From the NCBI GenBank assembly GCA_977017575.1, contig CDRNVI010000030.1:1054001-1118000 (forward strand): a stretch of 64,000 bases of DNA. The letters are read 5' to 3'. Positions within the stretch are counted from its first letter, which is position 1. Every line of letters begins with the position of its first letter. Positions 8,120-18,342 of this stretch are shown piece after piece. A model generated the notes under the pieces. The model made no database searches. It was not told the DNA's origin and worked only from the letters and a program-made list of their open reading frames with translations. Both the position numbers and the translations under genes were made by a program. The DNA is from Paramoeba atlantica. Lineage: Eukaryota; Discosea.

Positions 8120-11100
8120 CTATCGACTGAACAGAAAACGTAAATCTTCTTCTGTAAGCTTCGCAATAGAATTTCGCTGTGCATCTATAGTACCCTCAAA
8201 CACAAGCTGTTTCTTTTGTTGAAGCTCCAGCATGCGCTCCTCGATCGTATCCCGAGTAATAAAACGCGTGACGTACACTTTCTTACATTGTCCTATACGG
8301 TGCACTCTCTGTGCGGCCTGCATTTCAACCGCAGGATTCCACCATGGGTCAATGAGAAATACATGATTTGCAACCTGTAAGTTTAGTCCTTCGCCACCAG
8401 CCTTCAGGGATATTAGCATTACTTTAACACTGCTTTCCGGATTTCGAAACTTGGAAAGCATTGATTGCCGCATTACCAAAGGCATTGAACCAAGGAGCTT
8501 CGTCGTTTGCACTTTCTCTTTCTGAAGTCTCCACTCAACGAGGTCTAACATATTGGCATATTGAGAGAATATTATAGCTTTATCCTGATCTGGAAGTCTT
8601 AAAATCAGTGATGTTATTTTCTCAAGCTTGGATGATGACTCAAATTTTGATGTGTCTACTCGTTGCAAGATATTCCTGCGTCCCCGCAGAAGTGCTTTGG
8701 ATTCACCACTCTTTGGTAGGGATGGAAGTCCTTGAGGTTCGTTTTCCTGAGGTAGTTGCGGGGGCGGAATGGGACGAATTTCTTCGTCTTCACTACTACT
8801 TGAATTACTTTCCTCTTCTTTAGAAGCTCGAATAGAGTTAAGATCTAATGTCAAAGGTGAAAAACAACGAGGGCATCCAATATCTCCTTGTGGAGCTTGT
8901 GATATGTACTCATAAAGACAGTTACGGTGAAACGTATGAAGGCAAGGCTTCGTTGATGTTACATGCGAAGGAGAAACCAGGTCTTGACATAACGCACAAA
9001 TGTCAAGCGCGGGATTTGATGTTGCAGTTCCTTTCTCTGGCAGCTCTGCACTGCCTGCACGGTACAGTACGATATAAGGATGATCAAGCGCCTGCCTAAG
9101 GCTTGACAGAAGATCAAAAATATGAGCATAATTATTCAGTAGCGTTCCCTTCTTTACGAAAGTATCAAATTTGGCCTCACTGCGCTTGTAAAGGGATTCA
9201 TAAAAATCACGTTCCTCAAGACGCAATTCTACATAAGAAACACTCACTTGTAAAGCATCAAGATTTAAATCAGCGCTTCGTTCGCTCTTTGTGCGCCGAA
9301 GCATTACCTGATCTAAAACCTTCTCCTTAAGCGTAAGAAGACCTTTGCGTCCATCACCTATGTATCCGTAACGACGAATCGGATTCAGTACATGCTTGTT
9401 GAAATAGCCATAATGCTGCAAAGGACCATGCCCGCATTGAATGCATCGCCGGTGTTGTTTCCACGTAAACGGATAAGCCAGTGTGGTACATTTACAGTCG
9501 CTTGCCTGGCAGTAGTATCGTGAAAATTTTGGCACTCTAATAAATCGAATAAGACTGTATAGCTCTCCAACTCGGTTCTGTAAAGGAGTACCAGTCAGAC
9601 ACCACTTAAAGGATCCCCGAAGTGCAAAGATTCCGCGCGCTGTTGATGTGGTCTTGCTCTTAATCTTGTGTGCTTCATCTAAGACAATACGGTACCATTG
9701 AATCCCATGTACTACACTTCGTGAGAAATCTAGTGGGACACCTTCAAATCCTTCTATGTCAGCTTCATCTTCTGGCAAAGGTGCATTATCACGGTCTTCC
9801 GCCTGTTTGAATTCCCAATCCTTGCGAAAGTTTGTCTTCACCCTTTGAAGAAATGGCTTATCATCGTCAGAATCGGTTGAATCTTTGAGACAGTCAGATA
9901 CTCTGAAAGTGGGTTCCGGTAATCGCTTCTGTGAAGGCTTAGATTTTGCAGAACTTCTCAGACAAGCTTCAGTCTCAACGTCATTACATTCAACTATCTC
10001 CAATGGTTCTTCTTCGGATTTTACTGCAACAGAGTTGGTATCTTCGCAAAGTGAGTTTTGTCCTTCATTTTTAATAATTTCTTTTGCTGTTAGGCTTGCA
10101 GGTTTTCCCTGAGCACTTTTAAGCCCTTTAACTTTAGTTTTAGGGGATGAATTTGAATGCTTGAGCAACTCGCTTCCCTCCTTTTGGCTGTTCTCATTTT
10201 CGGCCTTCATGATATAATCTCGGCGATCGAAACGACTGTATGCTCGCCGACCAGCATCTGCCATCAGTTCTCGATATATTGCCATAGGTGTTCCCATCTT
10301 TTTCTGAATGTTTTCGATATTTTCTGATTTCACCGATTCTTTTGCGCTATTCGTAGTTTCGTTTTTGGTTAGATGGCTGACAACGTTTTTTCTACGGGTA
10401 AGGAACCGCTGTACAAGAGTATCACTTTCATAATTTGAAGCAAGACTTCTACCATCAACTTCGCGCGATGCCTCTACTATCGCTTCGTTTTCTCCAACAA
10501 CCTTCAGCGAGCGCAAACCCTTCTGTACAGTCTGCGAGCTTTGTTTTTTCTCTTGTTTGCGTTGTTTCAGTGTTTTGGCAGCGTCGGGGCCGCAGTAATA
10601 TTTCAAATGAACAGCCATCTTTCGAGGCAGAAAGGCTTTCCCACAGTAGGAACACTTTATTTTTTTCTCTGCCGTCAGTTTACGCCATTGTGCTTCAATT
10701 GTATGGTATGTCGTGAGAACCACATCTGCGCGAAGTATATCTTCGGAGGAAGGTAAAACTTTCTCACTTCCATGAAAAACAAGAACTCGCAGAGAACCTG
10801 GTTCCGTGTAATTCGCTATTTCCTCCTTCCATTGTAACATTGAAGAAAGAGGACACACAACAAGAGTGGGACCGTAGCCTCGTCGCTCTAAAAGGAGTGC
10901 CACAGTTTGAATCGTTTTTCCCATTCCCATTTCGTCGGCCAGCAGTCCTCCACGAACAGCAGAACGCGCGGTTGAAAGATCTGCCGACTCAGCGGCTTCT
11001 TCTTGTTCGCACATCCAACCAAAGCCTTCCTTTTGATACGGCAACAAGTGCTGTGTAAGTGTCGGTGGGGGTTCTCGCGCACGCAGTGGCCCTCTTTTTA

Positions 11101-11473
11101 CAATTTCATCAGGATCAAGTTCGTGAAAATGTGCTGGTTGAGTAGGATTAAGAGCCTCGGTACGGAGAAGCGCCTGGTGTTCATCCGTTAACTGATCAAA
11201 TCCATAAACGTGGAGATCGAAATCAAGATCTTCGTCCTCAACTCGAGTGCACTGAAAATGCTGCCATGCTGAAATATACCCGTGCTCTCCTCGAGGATCT
11301 CGAATTGGAACCCCGAATCGGGGACATCCTTTTTCGATTGCCTCACTACACTTGCGACAACGTGCTCGACTAGACGGAGCGTAACCAACCATGTATCTAC
11401 GCTCTTTTGCGCGCTTTTTTTCGTTATGAAGAGGAATCCAACTGCCGTGTTTATTTACAGTCAGCACGCTCAT
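8120..11473 (-). CDS. RAD16: RAD16-like SNF2 ATPase/RING protein with PARP-type zinc finger
   Basis: The 1,117-residue protein belongs to the Rad5/Rad16 SNF2 group. Motif I is DEMGMGKTIQT (about 180-190), the DEAH box is VLDEAHKIKS (about 650) and motif III is CLTGTPLQN. After it comes the Rad16-type cysteine cluster (FSRYYCQASDCKCTT, then CIQCGHGPLQHYGYFN). A C3HC4 RING starts CALCQDLVSP, ending CPRCFSPL, and helicase motifs V-VI are present (SLKAGGEGLNLQVAN, QAAQRVHRIGQ). Rad16 works with Rad7 in global-genome nucleotide-excision repair. Unusual extras: residues ~37-77 form a C-x2-C...H-x2-C finger resembling zf-PARP (GCPRFGVPIRD, WQHFQCTR), and a C2HC finger (CSYCGKAFL...HLKYYC) precedes a ~300-residue Ser/Lys-rich insert between helicase motifs. 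The frame is intact from ATG to stop. Confidence 0.9.
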   Translation of the reverse strand: MSVLTVNKHGSWIPLHNEKKRAKERRYMVGYAPSSRARCRKCSEAIEKGCPRFGVPIRDPRGEHGYISAWQHFQCTRVEDEDLDFDLHVYGFDQLTDEHQALLRTEALNPTQPAHFHELDPDEIVKRGPLRAREPPPTLTQHLLPYQKEGFGWMCEQEEAAESADLSTARSAVRGGLLADEMGMGKTIQTVALLLERRGYGPTLVVCPLSSMLQWKEEIANYTEPGSLRVLVFHGSEKVLPSSEDILRADVVLTTYHTIEAQWRKLTAEKKIKCSYCGKAFLPRKMAVHLKYYCGPDAAKTLKQRKQEKKQSSQTVQKGLRSLKVVGENEAIVEASREVDGRSLASNYESDTLVQRFLTRRKNVVSHLTKNETTNSAKESVKSENIENIQKKMGTPMAIYRELMADAGRRAYSRFDRRDYIMKAENENSQKEGSELLKHSNSSPKTKVKGLKSAQGKPASLTAKEIIKNEGQNSLCEDTNSVAVKSEEEPLEIVECNDVETEACLRSSAKSKPSQKRLPEPTFRVSDCLKDSTDSDDDKPFLQRVKTNFRKDWEFKQAEDRDNAPLPEDEADIEGFEGVPLDFSRSVVHGIQWYRIVLDEAHKIKSKTTSTARGIFALRGSFKWCLTGTPLQNRVGELYSLIRFIRVPKFSRYYCQASDCKCTTLAYPFTWKQHRRCIQCGHGPLQHYGYFNKHVLNPIRRYGYIGDGRKGLLTLKEKVLDQVMLRRTKSERSADLNLDALQVSVSYVELRLEERDFYESLYKRSEAKFDTFVKKGTLLNNYAHIFDLLSSLRQALDHPYIVLYRAGSAELPEKGTATSNPALDICALCQDLVSPSHVTSTKPCLHTFHRNCLYEYISQAPQGDIGCPRCFSPLTLDLNSIRASKEEESNSSSSEDEEIRPIPPPQLPQENEPQGLPSLPKSGESKALLRGRRNILQRVDTSKFESSSKLEKITSLILRLPDQDKAIIFSQYANMLDLVEWRLQKEKVQTTKLLGSMPLVMRQSMLSKFRNPESSVKVMLISLKAGGEGLNLQVANHVFLIDPWWNPAVEMQAAQRVHRIGQCKKVYVTRFITRDTIEERMLELQQKKQLVFEGTIDAQRNSIAKLTEEDLRFLFSR

Positions 11474-12287
11474 TTAAAAAAGTTTCTAGAAATTGCATGT
11501 AGCAGAATAATGAATCATACGTATTTGATATGAATTCGTGAATGACGTGTATTTACTACGATGCATACAGATAATCTATCACTGTCATTATCAGGATAAT
11601 CTATCACTATCAGGAAAAGGTTTCACGAATGAATTCGCCAGCACACGCCATACTCCTAAAGTAATCCCCCATCTCCTCCCCATCCTAATGCTGACCGTTT
11701 TGACAAAGCGACGCTAAAAACTCCTTGGTAAAAAAGGAGGGCAAAAAAAGTAATCGGCATCAAAGCATAATAAGCATGCCGGAAACAATTTTCATGCTCC
11801 AACTTCTCTCTCTATCAAAGTCTCTCTATCAAAGTTGTAGAATTTACATAGCAATGCTTCTACTACAAGCATCGGCCATGTTGCCATATCCCGACAACTA
11901 CAAACAATCGCAACAACAACCCATCACAGTAACACACCTGAGAATAGAATATTCTTCCAAATCAGTGCACTGCAGAAGGCATTCGGGGGGTATTCGGCGG
12001 TTTAAACAGTGAGTATAGATCAAAAAAGTCTTGACACGCGTTGAGACGGAGGCTACAAGTACGAATGTACGAAAACCTCGGTCTCATCTCTTCATCGCAC
12101 TTCGTCTGATGATACACTCCCAAGTTCCTCAATCGTACATTATATCTAATCCTGCGATTCATTGGGATGTTACATTGGGCTCCTGATCGGGATTTTTTTT
12201 GTAAAGAGCAGCTTGCGTTTATAACAGACCTGCTATGTGAATGTCCCCTCGAAACAAATTTGTTTGACATCCTTGCAAAATTGGAAC
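11474..12287. other. Intergenic spacer, 0.8 kb, no gene seen
   Basis: AT-rich with small local duplications, such as TAATCTATCACT repeated at about 11573-11610 and TCTCTCTATCAAAG repeated at about 11808-11835. A 109-codon minus-strand frame at 11962-12291 has no recognisable features and I do not support it. Confidence 0.55.
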
Positions 12288-12920
12288 TCATGAGGGTTGA
12301 AGCGCGCTACCATATTCACGCAATATCTTTTGAGCAAATCCTTGGTTCGAATTGCGGACAAATATATCCCCATCACCTAGGGCATGGGCACTCTTCTTGG
12401 CATCGCGCTCCTTGTCACGCTTCTCTTCTACACGTAGCGCTTCCTCCTTGACTCTGTTGCTCGCTGCCTCAAGAGTACTTTGGCGCAGGTCGGATACTTT
12501 CACAGAGGCGTATAATCTACGGAGAGCTTTGGAATATTCCTCCGACGCAGCTTCGGAGGCCAATAATGTGGAGCTCATGAGTCTCTCGCGGTCTACCGGG
12601 TGAAGTCGTTTAGGAGCTTCCTTTGAACCACGTAGGCGTTCCCAGTTTGTAGCACTCAACTTGGGTTTCTCATTTTTATTTGTTTTTTCTTTGTCGCTCG
12701 CTGTGGTGGGGATATCTTCAAGTTGTATGACGACTGAATTTGTTGCTGCTTGTTCTGCTCTTTGTTTATCTCTCCCTACATTTTTGGCAAGAAGTTCGGC
12801 TGATTCAATGTTTTTTTGAAGACACTGTTGCCGCATGACGAGAAGTTCTTTGAAACGTTCTTCGTTTGTTTTAGGGATAATTGGCGGAGTATACTCCATT
12901 TCATTACTTGGAACTGACAT
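12288..12920 (-). CDS. SYF2: SYF2-like pre-mRNA splicing factor
   Basis: About 210 residues from the Met of MSVPSNEMEYTPP; an upstream Met at 12995 adds 25 residues of little conservation. The C-terminal half follows the order of blocks in SYF2 (NTC complex): a YSKALRRLYASVKVSDLR helix comparable to the QLRQYxRLxKQIKPD block, then VEEKRDKERDAKKSAH, GDGDIFVRNSNQGFAQKILR, and a closing REYG comparable to INERNxxFNxKxERFYGKY. The conserved tail that follows in other SYF2 proteins (IKQNLERGTA) is missing, so the protein is truncated relative to the family or diverged. Highly charged and probably nuclear. Confidence 0.6.
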   Translation of the reverse strand: MSVPSNEMEYTPPIIPKTNEERFKELLVMRQQCLQKNIESAELLAKNVGRDKQRAEQAATNSVVIQLEDIPTTASDKEKTNKNEKPKLSATNWERLRGSKEAPKRLHPVDRERLMSSTLLASEAASEEYSKALRRLYASVKVSDLRQSTLEAASNRVKEEALRVEEKRDKERDAKKSAHALGDGDIFVRNSNQGFAQKILREYGSALQPS

Positions 12921-13264
12921 TAGTACAATAAAACTATAGACAAAACGTGATTGTAGTGATTCGCACATCTGCAGGAAGCAAGGGCCTCCCTCCAAATTAA
13001 AAAAACAACTTCGAAAGTATTGAGGGGGATTTACGATTCAAAGCGAAACTTTCGTTTAAAGGAAAATTCTTATCTCTTGGTGCCTTCTTTGGCTTCCCAC
13101 CCTACCCCTCCCTTGCATATTCCGAGAGTTACACAAGCAATGTAGCTTACTGAGCGTGTTAGTCTGAGTATCCACTGTAACTTGCAAAGTAAGGTTAACA
13201 TACTGAGTAGGTTTATCGTTTCGCATGGTCTTTCGCATGGTCAGGACACTATATTTTTCGTACT

Positions 13265-14791
13265 TCATGGCATATCTTCTTCATCTATTTTTAAGGCCTC
13301 GATGTCAGAGCAAATGCTAAGGTCTTCCTCCTCGTCTAGTTCAACATTTTGATTTTCTGGAGGTACGTCTGCTTGCCGTGATCGCATAAAGATTTGCACA
13401 TCTTTTCGATACTCTTGATCTCTTTCCAAGTCATCCATGAATTCATCTAGCTCTTCCTGATGTTCCTCCGGATTTCCCGTTGTCTTCTCTTTGCGAAGCG
13501 AACGAAGCTTCCACTTTCGTCTTCGTCGTCTGGCGGCGTAATCCGGATAAAATTTATGCACCAAAATCACGTCCGTCTGTGCCTTCGAAGAGTTCATATA
13601 CTGTGCAAACTCCTCGTGGTTGCTATTCAACGCGGAACACAAATATCCCATCGCGCTATCCCCGGGACGAAGCTGATGTCCCAGGTGGGTTTTGGTAATC
13701 CACTCACGTCCTTGTCCAATCTCACTCGCCAAACACACCGTAGCGTCCGCAAGCTGTAGTTTACCGTGCTCACGCCCAGGGAGGATTCGCAGATCAATAA
13801 CATAGAACTCTACCAGTTGTCTCGAGGAGGCGACCGATCGAAACGGCATTTTCCAAAACCGCGTACCCATCATATCCCCTACCCGTAACGACAGCGGTTC
13901 CAGGAACACCAGATGGGAGTGAACTTTATGACAAAGCACCAGGGGACCGAGCCCCCCGAGAGCTCGGCATATCTTAGTTGGGAGAAACACCAGATCCTCA
14001 CGACATATCGGAGCAATTTCTGCAGAGTACGTTGTGTGGGTCTCCGCGGTGTTACTTTTCACATCCGTAGTCACCAGCTGCACGGAGTCTTTACGCTGCA
14101 GTGGGACCTGACCCTGGACGAATTCCAGAAACCGCAGCCCGTGCATACGGTGCGCAAAGAAAAAATCCAGCCCATCAGGCTGCATCTCGATGCGGGTACA
14201 CTCCCGGTGCATTTCATGTTTTAAAATGATTTGCTCGAGGTAGAGAAAGGTACGACGATGGGGAACCTTCTGCCTGAGCTGCACGACAGCGTCCCACTGA
14301 GGTTGTCCCGTGGCAATGCGTTGACACATCTCACATTGCTGGTTGTGGATGGTGTATTCCACCACGAAGCCCTGGCGCACGACAGCGTCGTCAAAGAGCT
14401 CTTTTTGAATGGTCAGGCGAAGTTTAACGCGCTTGGAGTGAGGCTCGGTCCACAAAAAGGTGGCGTCGACGAGTTTAACCTTTGCCAGACCCTTGACTCG
14501 TTTGAGACATAGTCCCATCATTTCTTTGGACTCGAAAGGGGCTTTCATCCAAAACTTGGGGGGTTGCAAATAGCGCTCACAGCTGCGACAGTAGGATAGG
14601 GTGCTCTCCTTGGGGAAGCCAGAGGTTATGTCAATGTTGGATCGGATGCAATTGGCACACATATTTGTTGGATTACTTGGGATCGCTATCCCACAAAGAC
14701 AGCACATCACAGTGGGCAACGTCTCATTGAAATGGGCTGGTTGCTCCACACAGGGTGCGACGCTTTCGGAACCAAATTCATCAACATCCAT
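13265..14791 (-). CDS. NMD3: 60S ribosomal export adaptor NMD3
   Basis: I place the start at the Met of MDVDEFGSES (508 residues); an in-frame Met at 14893 would add a hydrophobic extension not expected in NMD3. The N-terminal zinc-binding domain has paired C-x2-C motifs (CCLCG, CANC, YCRSC, CEMC). Family blocks follow: YLQPPKFWMKAPFESKEMMG (family pattern R-Y-LxPP..W..A..ES.ELL), VKLVDATFLWTEPHSKRVK, FVVEYTIHNQQCEMCQR, and GLDFFFAHRMHGLRFLEFVQ. The acidic C-terminal tail (DELDEFMDDLERDQEY, then EDLSICSDIEALKIDEEDM) probably holds the Leu-rich nuclear export signal. NMD3 binds pre-60S subunits and CRM1 for nuclear export. Length is typical. Confidence 0.92.
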   Translation of the reverse strand: MDVDEFGSESVAPCVEQPAHFNETLPTVMCCLCGIAIPSNPTNMCANCIRSNIDITSGFPKESTLSYCRSCERYLQPPKFWMKAPFESKEMMGLCLKRVKGLAKVKLVDATFLWTEPHSKRVKLRLTIQKELFDDAVVRQGFVVEYTIHNQQCEMCQRIATGQPQWDAVVQLRQKVPHRRTFLYLEQIILKHEMHRECTRIEMQPDGLDFFFAHRMHGLRFLEFVQGQVPLQRKDSVQLVTTDVKSNTAETHTTYSAEIAPICREDLVFLPTKICRALGGLGPLVLCHKVHSHLVFLEPLSLRVGDMMGTRFWKMPFRSVASSRQLVEFYVIDLRILPGREHGKLQLADATVCLASEIGQGREWITKTHLGHQLRPGDSAMGYLCSALNSNHEEFAQYMNSSKAQTDVILVHKFYPDYAARRRRRKWKLRSLRKEKTTGNPEEHQEELDEFMDDLERDQEYRKDVQIFMRSRQADVPPENQNVELDEEEDLSICSDIEALKIDEEDMP

Positions 14792-15081
14792 CACAGGAGT
14801 ACGAACTAGAATGAATATATTCAGGATTTTGAGGTAATGATTGAAGATAGCGTATAATTTAAAGATGACCTGTTTCATTTTGTGAAGCTCCAAATAGATA
14901 TTCTTATCCTAGGATACAAGAAAGAGTACCCTAGATGAAATTGGAGACAGAAGACAATGATTTCATACTTACAAGCCGTTTCTCAAAAGACAAGTGCAAC
15001 TGAAGCGGCACCGAAAAATAGAGATATACACGTTCGGAGAGATATTATATCTCTCCGTATATCATATACGTTTGGAACCAT

Positions 15082-16986
15082 CTAACGACGTTTTTTTCGA
15101 GGTTTCTTTTTGCCCTCCCGCTGAGCAGTGCGACGCTTACGCGTTGGGGTCTTCATTTCCTCTGGCGATGGCAACCTAATTTCTTCCGAAGATGATTCTT
15201 TACGGGCGGATTTGATAGGTGACCCACAACTCTCGATTTGTGTCGGGCGATGAGGTGTCATTGTCACGCCCTCTACGTTATGCAAACAAGCGAAGGCCTT
15301 TTCGCGGCGAAGCGCGGCCTTTGCTTCCGCCAGCTTCAAACCCAGCTCGTTACGAGATTCTTCAAGAGTTTTTTTCTCTTTTTCGGCATTCATAATCGAA
15401 GTTTGCAGCATTTGGCTCTCCTCTTGGACTCTTGGTTGCATGCTCTGAGGTACGGTGGGCATTTCTGCAGTGGAACCAAAATCTAGGTGTGTGATACTGG
15501 GTTCGGTATTTATTTGTGGTAGATGCAAGAGAGAGTAATTCTCCGTCTGAGATGATTGATCTAATGATTCTTGTAAAGCGATTCGTTCTCGTGAACGGGC
15601 TGAAAGCTCTTCCTCTAGATGCTCTATGCTCTCAACATGCTGCGCTCGCAAGTCCGATAAATGCTCTGTGACTTTCAAAGTTCTTTTTTGGACGTCTCTG
15701 AGGCGCCCTTCGAAATCTTCCTTCGCCATCAGGATCAGCTTCAACTGTTCGGCACATTGACTATTTTCAGATTTTCGATGAAATTTCGTTTGTTTTACAG
15801 ATGCCTTAATTCTGGCTCTCTTCTCGATTTGTGCCTTGTCACAAGCGGTTAATCGCTCAGCGCATGAGGCGACAATTTTGTTTAACTGTTGCTCAGTTTT
15901 GTCCCAATGAGAAGTTTTCCCTTCCACGTAGGAACGCGCTACCTCAGCATATGGCAATGCGTAACCGGGTGTTTCTAGCAAGATCGAGCATTTCTTTTGC
16001 AATTCGGATAATTCTTGTAACGCGTTTCCCTCACATCTCTCGTTTTCTTCTTGTTGCTGTTGCAATACACAGAGAGTAGTGCAACATTGATCTATTTCAT
16101 TTAGTAGGCGACTGTTTTCTTCAATTGCATAAGTTTTCGATTGTTCAATAGAAGTCTTCAGATTTGCAATTGTTTGTTCGAGTTGTACAGCCTCTTCATG
16201 CCGGGATAATATTTGTTTGCTCATGACAGTAACTTCTGCTTCACACCGACTCATCGTGGGCTGCAGTTCGTACTCCAAACGAAGTTTATGATCACGCAAT
16301 CGATTCTCACCCTGTTCTTTTAACAGAGCACAGTGATTTTCGTTCTCATACAAAGCAGTTTCAGCGTCTTTCATTCGTCCCAAAATTATTTCACATTTAG
16401 CTTGCAGTTCATCGTATTTCTGCTTGAATTCTGGAGAACCTGAATTGTGCGTAAGGTGAGAATCAAGAAAACCTAGATCACCGCGCGCATAGGACCGACG
16501 CGGCGTTTCGCCCGCAGAATAATACGGATAAGAGGAACCGGTAGAGGCGTCTTCGGGAGATAGATTGCTCGCGTACGAAGAAATTGACCCTTTTTCCAAT
16601 TGTGGCGAAAAATGTACGTGACGCTCGTCATTAAGAATGGTTGGTCTCTGTGAGGTTGGCGTCTGGACGTCTTCTACTTCCGTTACAGCAAGTGACACGG
16701 AGACTGCACACAACTCTTCGGGGGGGCTAGGAGGACCCTGTGCCATTAAGACAGATGCCGGTGTAAAAGTCGGTTCCCTGGCAAAAGGACTAGTTTTTAC
16801 ATCTCGTGCGAGGTTAGTTTGTAAGTCTTCTCCTTCCATACCATGGTGTGCATCATTCATGTATCTCATTTCCTGCTGAGTTCCCGAGGTTTCCGGATCA
16901 ATTTCATATTCTTCAAATACTTCTTCGGTATGCTGAAAAATATCACCAATACTTTCGTCCAAAAGACTTCCTCTCTCCTCACTCAT
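15082..16986 (-). CDS. Long coiled-coil protein with basic nuclear tail
   Basis: 634 residues. Residues 1-190 are acidic and Ser/Thr/Pro-rich and probably disordered. Residues ~195-560 are a long heptad-type coiled coil rich in Glu, Gln, Lys and Leu (KYDELQAKCEIILGRMKDAE onward). The C-terminal ~70 residues contain several SP/TP sites (SPIKSARK, LPSPEEMKTPTRKRR) and end in a Lys/Arg-rich stretch (GKKKPRKKRR) that is a likely nuclear-localisation signal. The layout suits a kinetochore, spindle or nuclear structural protein, but I do not recognise the family. Upstream of the ATG there is a pyrimidine-rich stretch on the coding strand. Confidence 0.75.
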   Translation of the reverse strand: MSEERGSLLDESIGDIFQHTEEVFEEYEIDPETSGTQQEMRYMNDAHHGMEGEDLQTNLARDVKTSPFAREPTFTPASVLMAQGPPSPPEELCAVSVSLAVTEVEDVQTPTSQRPTILNDERHVHFSPQLEKGSISSYASNLSPEDASTGSSYPYYSAGETPRRSYARGDLGFLDSHLTHNSGSPEFKQKYDELQAKCEIILGRMKDAETALYENENHCALLKEQGENRLRDHKLRLEYELQPTMSRCEAEVTVMSKQILSRHEEAVQLEQTIANLKTSIEQSKTYAIEENSRLLNEIDQCCTTLCVLQQQQEENERCEGNALQELSELQKKCSILLETPGYALPYAEVARSYVEGKTSHWDKTEQQLNKIVASCAERLTACDKAQIEKRARIKASVKQTKFHRKSENSQCAEQLKLILMAKEDFEGRLRDVQKRTLKVTEHLSDLRAQHVESIEHLEEELSARSRERIALQESLDQSSQTENYSLLHLPQINTEPSITHLDFGSTAEMPTVPQSMQPRVQEESQMLQTSIMNAEKEKKTLEESRNELGLKLAEAKAALRREKAFACLHNVEGVTMTPHRPTQIESCGSPIKSARKESSSEEIRLPSPEEMKTPTRKRRTAQREGKKKPRKKRR

Positions 16987-17376
16987 TAAATTGTAAGTTC
17001 GAAGAAGAGAAAAAGATGAAAAATAAAAAGAGAAATTTTTGAAAGGCTACTTGAAAAATTAAAAAATTGAAGTTCTATCAGAGTGAATACTTCGTGCATA
17101 CTTCACGTGCAGCAAGAGAAGGGTAAAATACAGTGTAGATCCCAGCATGCCGACAAAAAAGTGTTACACGATGAACATCTTGACGGAAGAAGAAATCCAC
17201 TAAAAGCATGACAAAAAAGAATGCATGAAACTCTAGAGAGCCCTCATCAATAAGGAATATCTTGGTATTCCTTCATACAGGGGGGACATACAGTATGCAT
17301 ATACTGTATGCAGTATGCAGTATACTGAATACTGCAGTATGCATCATATGTATTTGTTTGAACGGTGCAAAGCTTC
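16987..17376. other. Intergenic spacer with CAGTATG-type repeats
   Basis: No gene. At about 17288-17355 the motif CAGTATGC and its inverse recur several times with TATACTG palindromes, giving a short self-complementary AT-rich cluster at the 3' flank of TRM10. Confidence 0.6.
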
Positions 17377-18342
17377 TCAGTCCGTTAAGTCCAAGCGACA
17401 CCGCTGGGGAAGTGCACCGTCGAAAGCATCAGTCCAGGAAGATCCTTGAAGTACTCGAGCCAGGGTATCTACTATGTGATTTATGGTAAGAACTCTGCAC
17501 ATGTTGGATCCCCCCGGTGGAAGATTCTCTTGTAAGGGTAGACGTGCATGTCTGATTCCGAGCGCTCGTGCCTTAGAAAGTGTTGCTCCCTTGTGTCGAT
17601 TACGGTCCACAAAGCCACCCACGACATAAATAGGTGACATGTCCAAACGTGATGTTTGATTGCAATAGCCAGCGCCTGAATCCGGACGAGTATGATATGT
17701 AGAAGTCTTCCCAGCTTCATGGATGGATGCGTCATCGATAACATCCTCTACATCATTGCTTGTTCGCCCTGATTTGACATTTATAAGAATTGCATCGCTG
17801 TCAGCCGTCAAGTAAATTAATCGAGAAAAATTGGTACGCCAAATTTGAGAAAGAGTTTCCTGTCGAAACTCACAGGGCCACTGGAGATGATGCGGATTTT
17901 GATTCAAAATTTGTTTGTGCAGAGCACCATCCTTCGTAAACCCGACGAAATATGGCCACAAACGGAAATCGGTCGCACGGCATAGGGCGTATACGGAGCG
18001 CACTTGATAGGCTGTGGATTTACACTGTTGCTCCGTCATGAACTCTTCGAATTCTAAATCAACTACAATCCCTATTTCACCATTCTTAGCAATATTCGCG
18101 TCACAAGAAAGCTTTTTCTGAGCTTCCCTAGCGATGCGCTCTTCTCGAGTGCGACTAAGAGCTTCCCGTTTGTGCTTCCGCTCTTCCTCTGTTAAGGCCT
18201 CCCAACGCTTCATAATGGTTTCCTTCTTACGTTCCTGCGCTTCGCGTCTTCGCAATTTCTGCTCGACTCGACGTTGTTCCCAATAGTCTAATACCTCACC
18301 GGACGATGCGATAGTTTCGCCAGAAAATTTACTGTTAGACAT
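17377..18342 (-). CDS. TRM10: tRNA (guanine-9-N1)-methyltransferase
   Basis: 321 residues, in the family size range. The N-terminal ~90 residues are a basic, coiled tRNA-binding extension (YWEQRRVEQKLRRREAQERK). The SPOUT methyltransferase domain follows: GIVVDLEFEEFM, then the conserved trio of IYLTADSDA, SPIYVVGGFVDRNRHKGATL and ALGIRHARLPL. The last two blocks match the TRM10 signature (YIIGGLVDxNxHKG...A..GI..ARLPI). The Asp in VVGGFVDRN is the residue discussed as functionally important in yeast Trm10. The enzyme methylates N1 of purine 9 in tRNAs. The upstream coding-strand sequence has a pyrimidine tract ending TTCTTAG shortly before the ATG, which resembles a splice acceptor. Confidence 0.92.
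   Translation of the reverse strand: MSNSKFSGETIASSGEVLDYWEQRRVEQKLRRREAQERKKETIMKRWEALTEEERKHKREALSRTREERIAREAQKKLSCDANIAKNGEIGIVVDLEFEEFMTEQQCKSTAYQVRSVYALCRATDFRLWPYFVGFTKDGALHKQILNQNPHHLQWPCEFRQETLSQIWRTNFSRLIYLTADSDAILINVKSGRTSNDVEDVIDDASIHEAGKTSTYHTRPDSGAGYCNQTSRLDMSPIYVVGGFVDRNRHKGATLSKARALGIRHARLPLQENLPPGGSNMCRVLTINHIVDTLARVLQGSSWTDAFDGALPQRCRLDLTD

Noticed and set aside
11962-12291. A 109-codon minus-strand frame just downstream of SYF2
   Set aside because: Ser/Arg-rich without domain features, overlaps the SYF2 end by a few bases, and has no supporting pattern.
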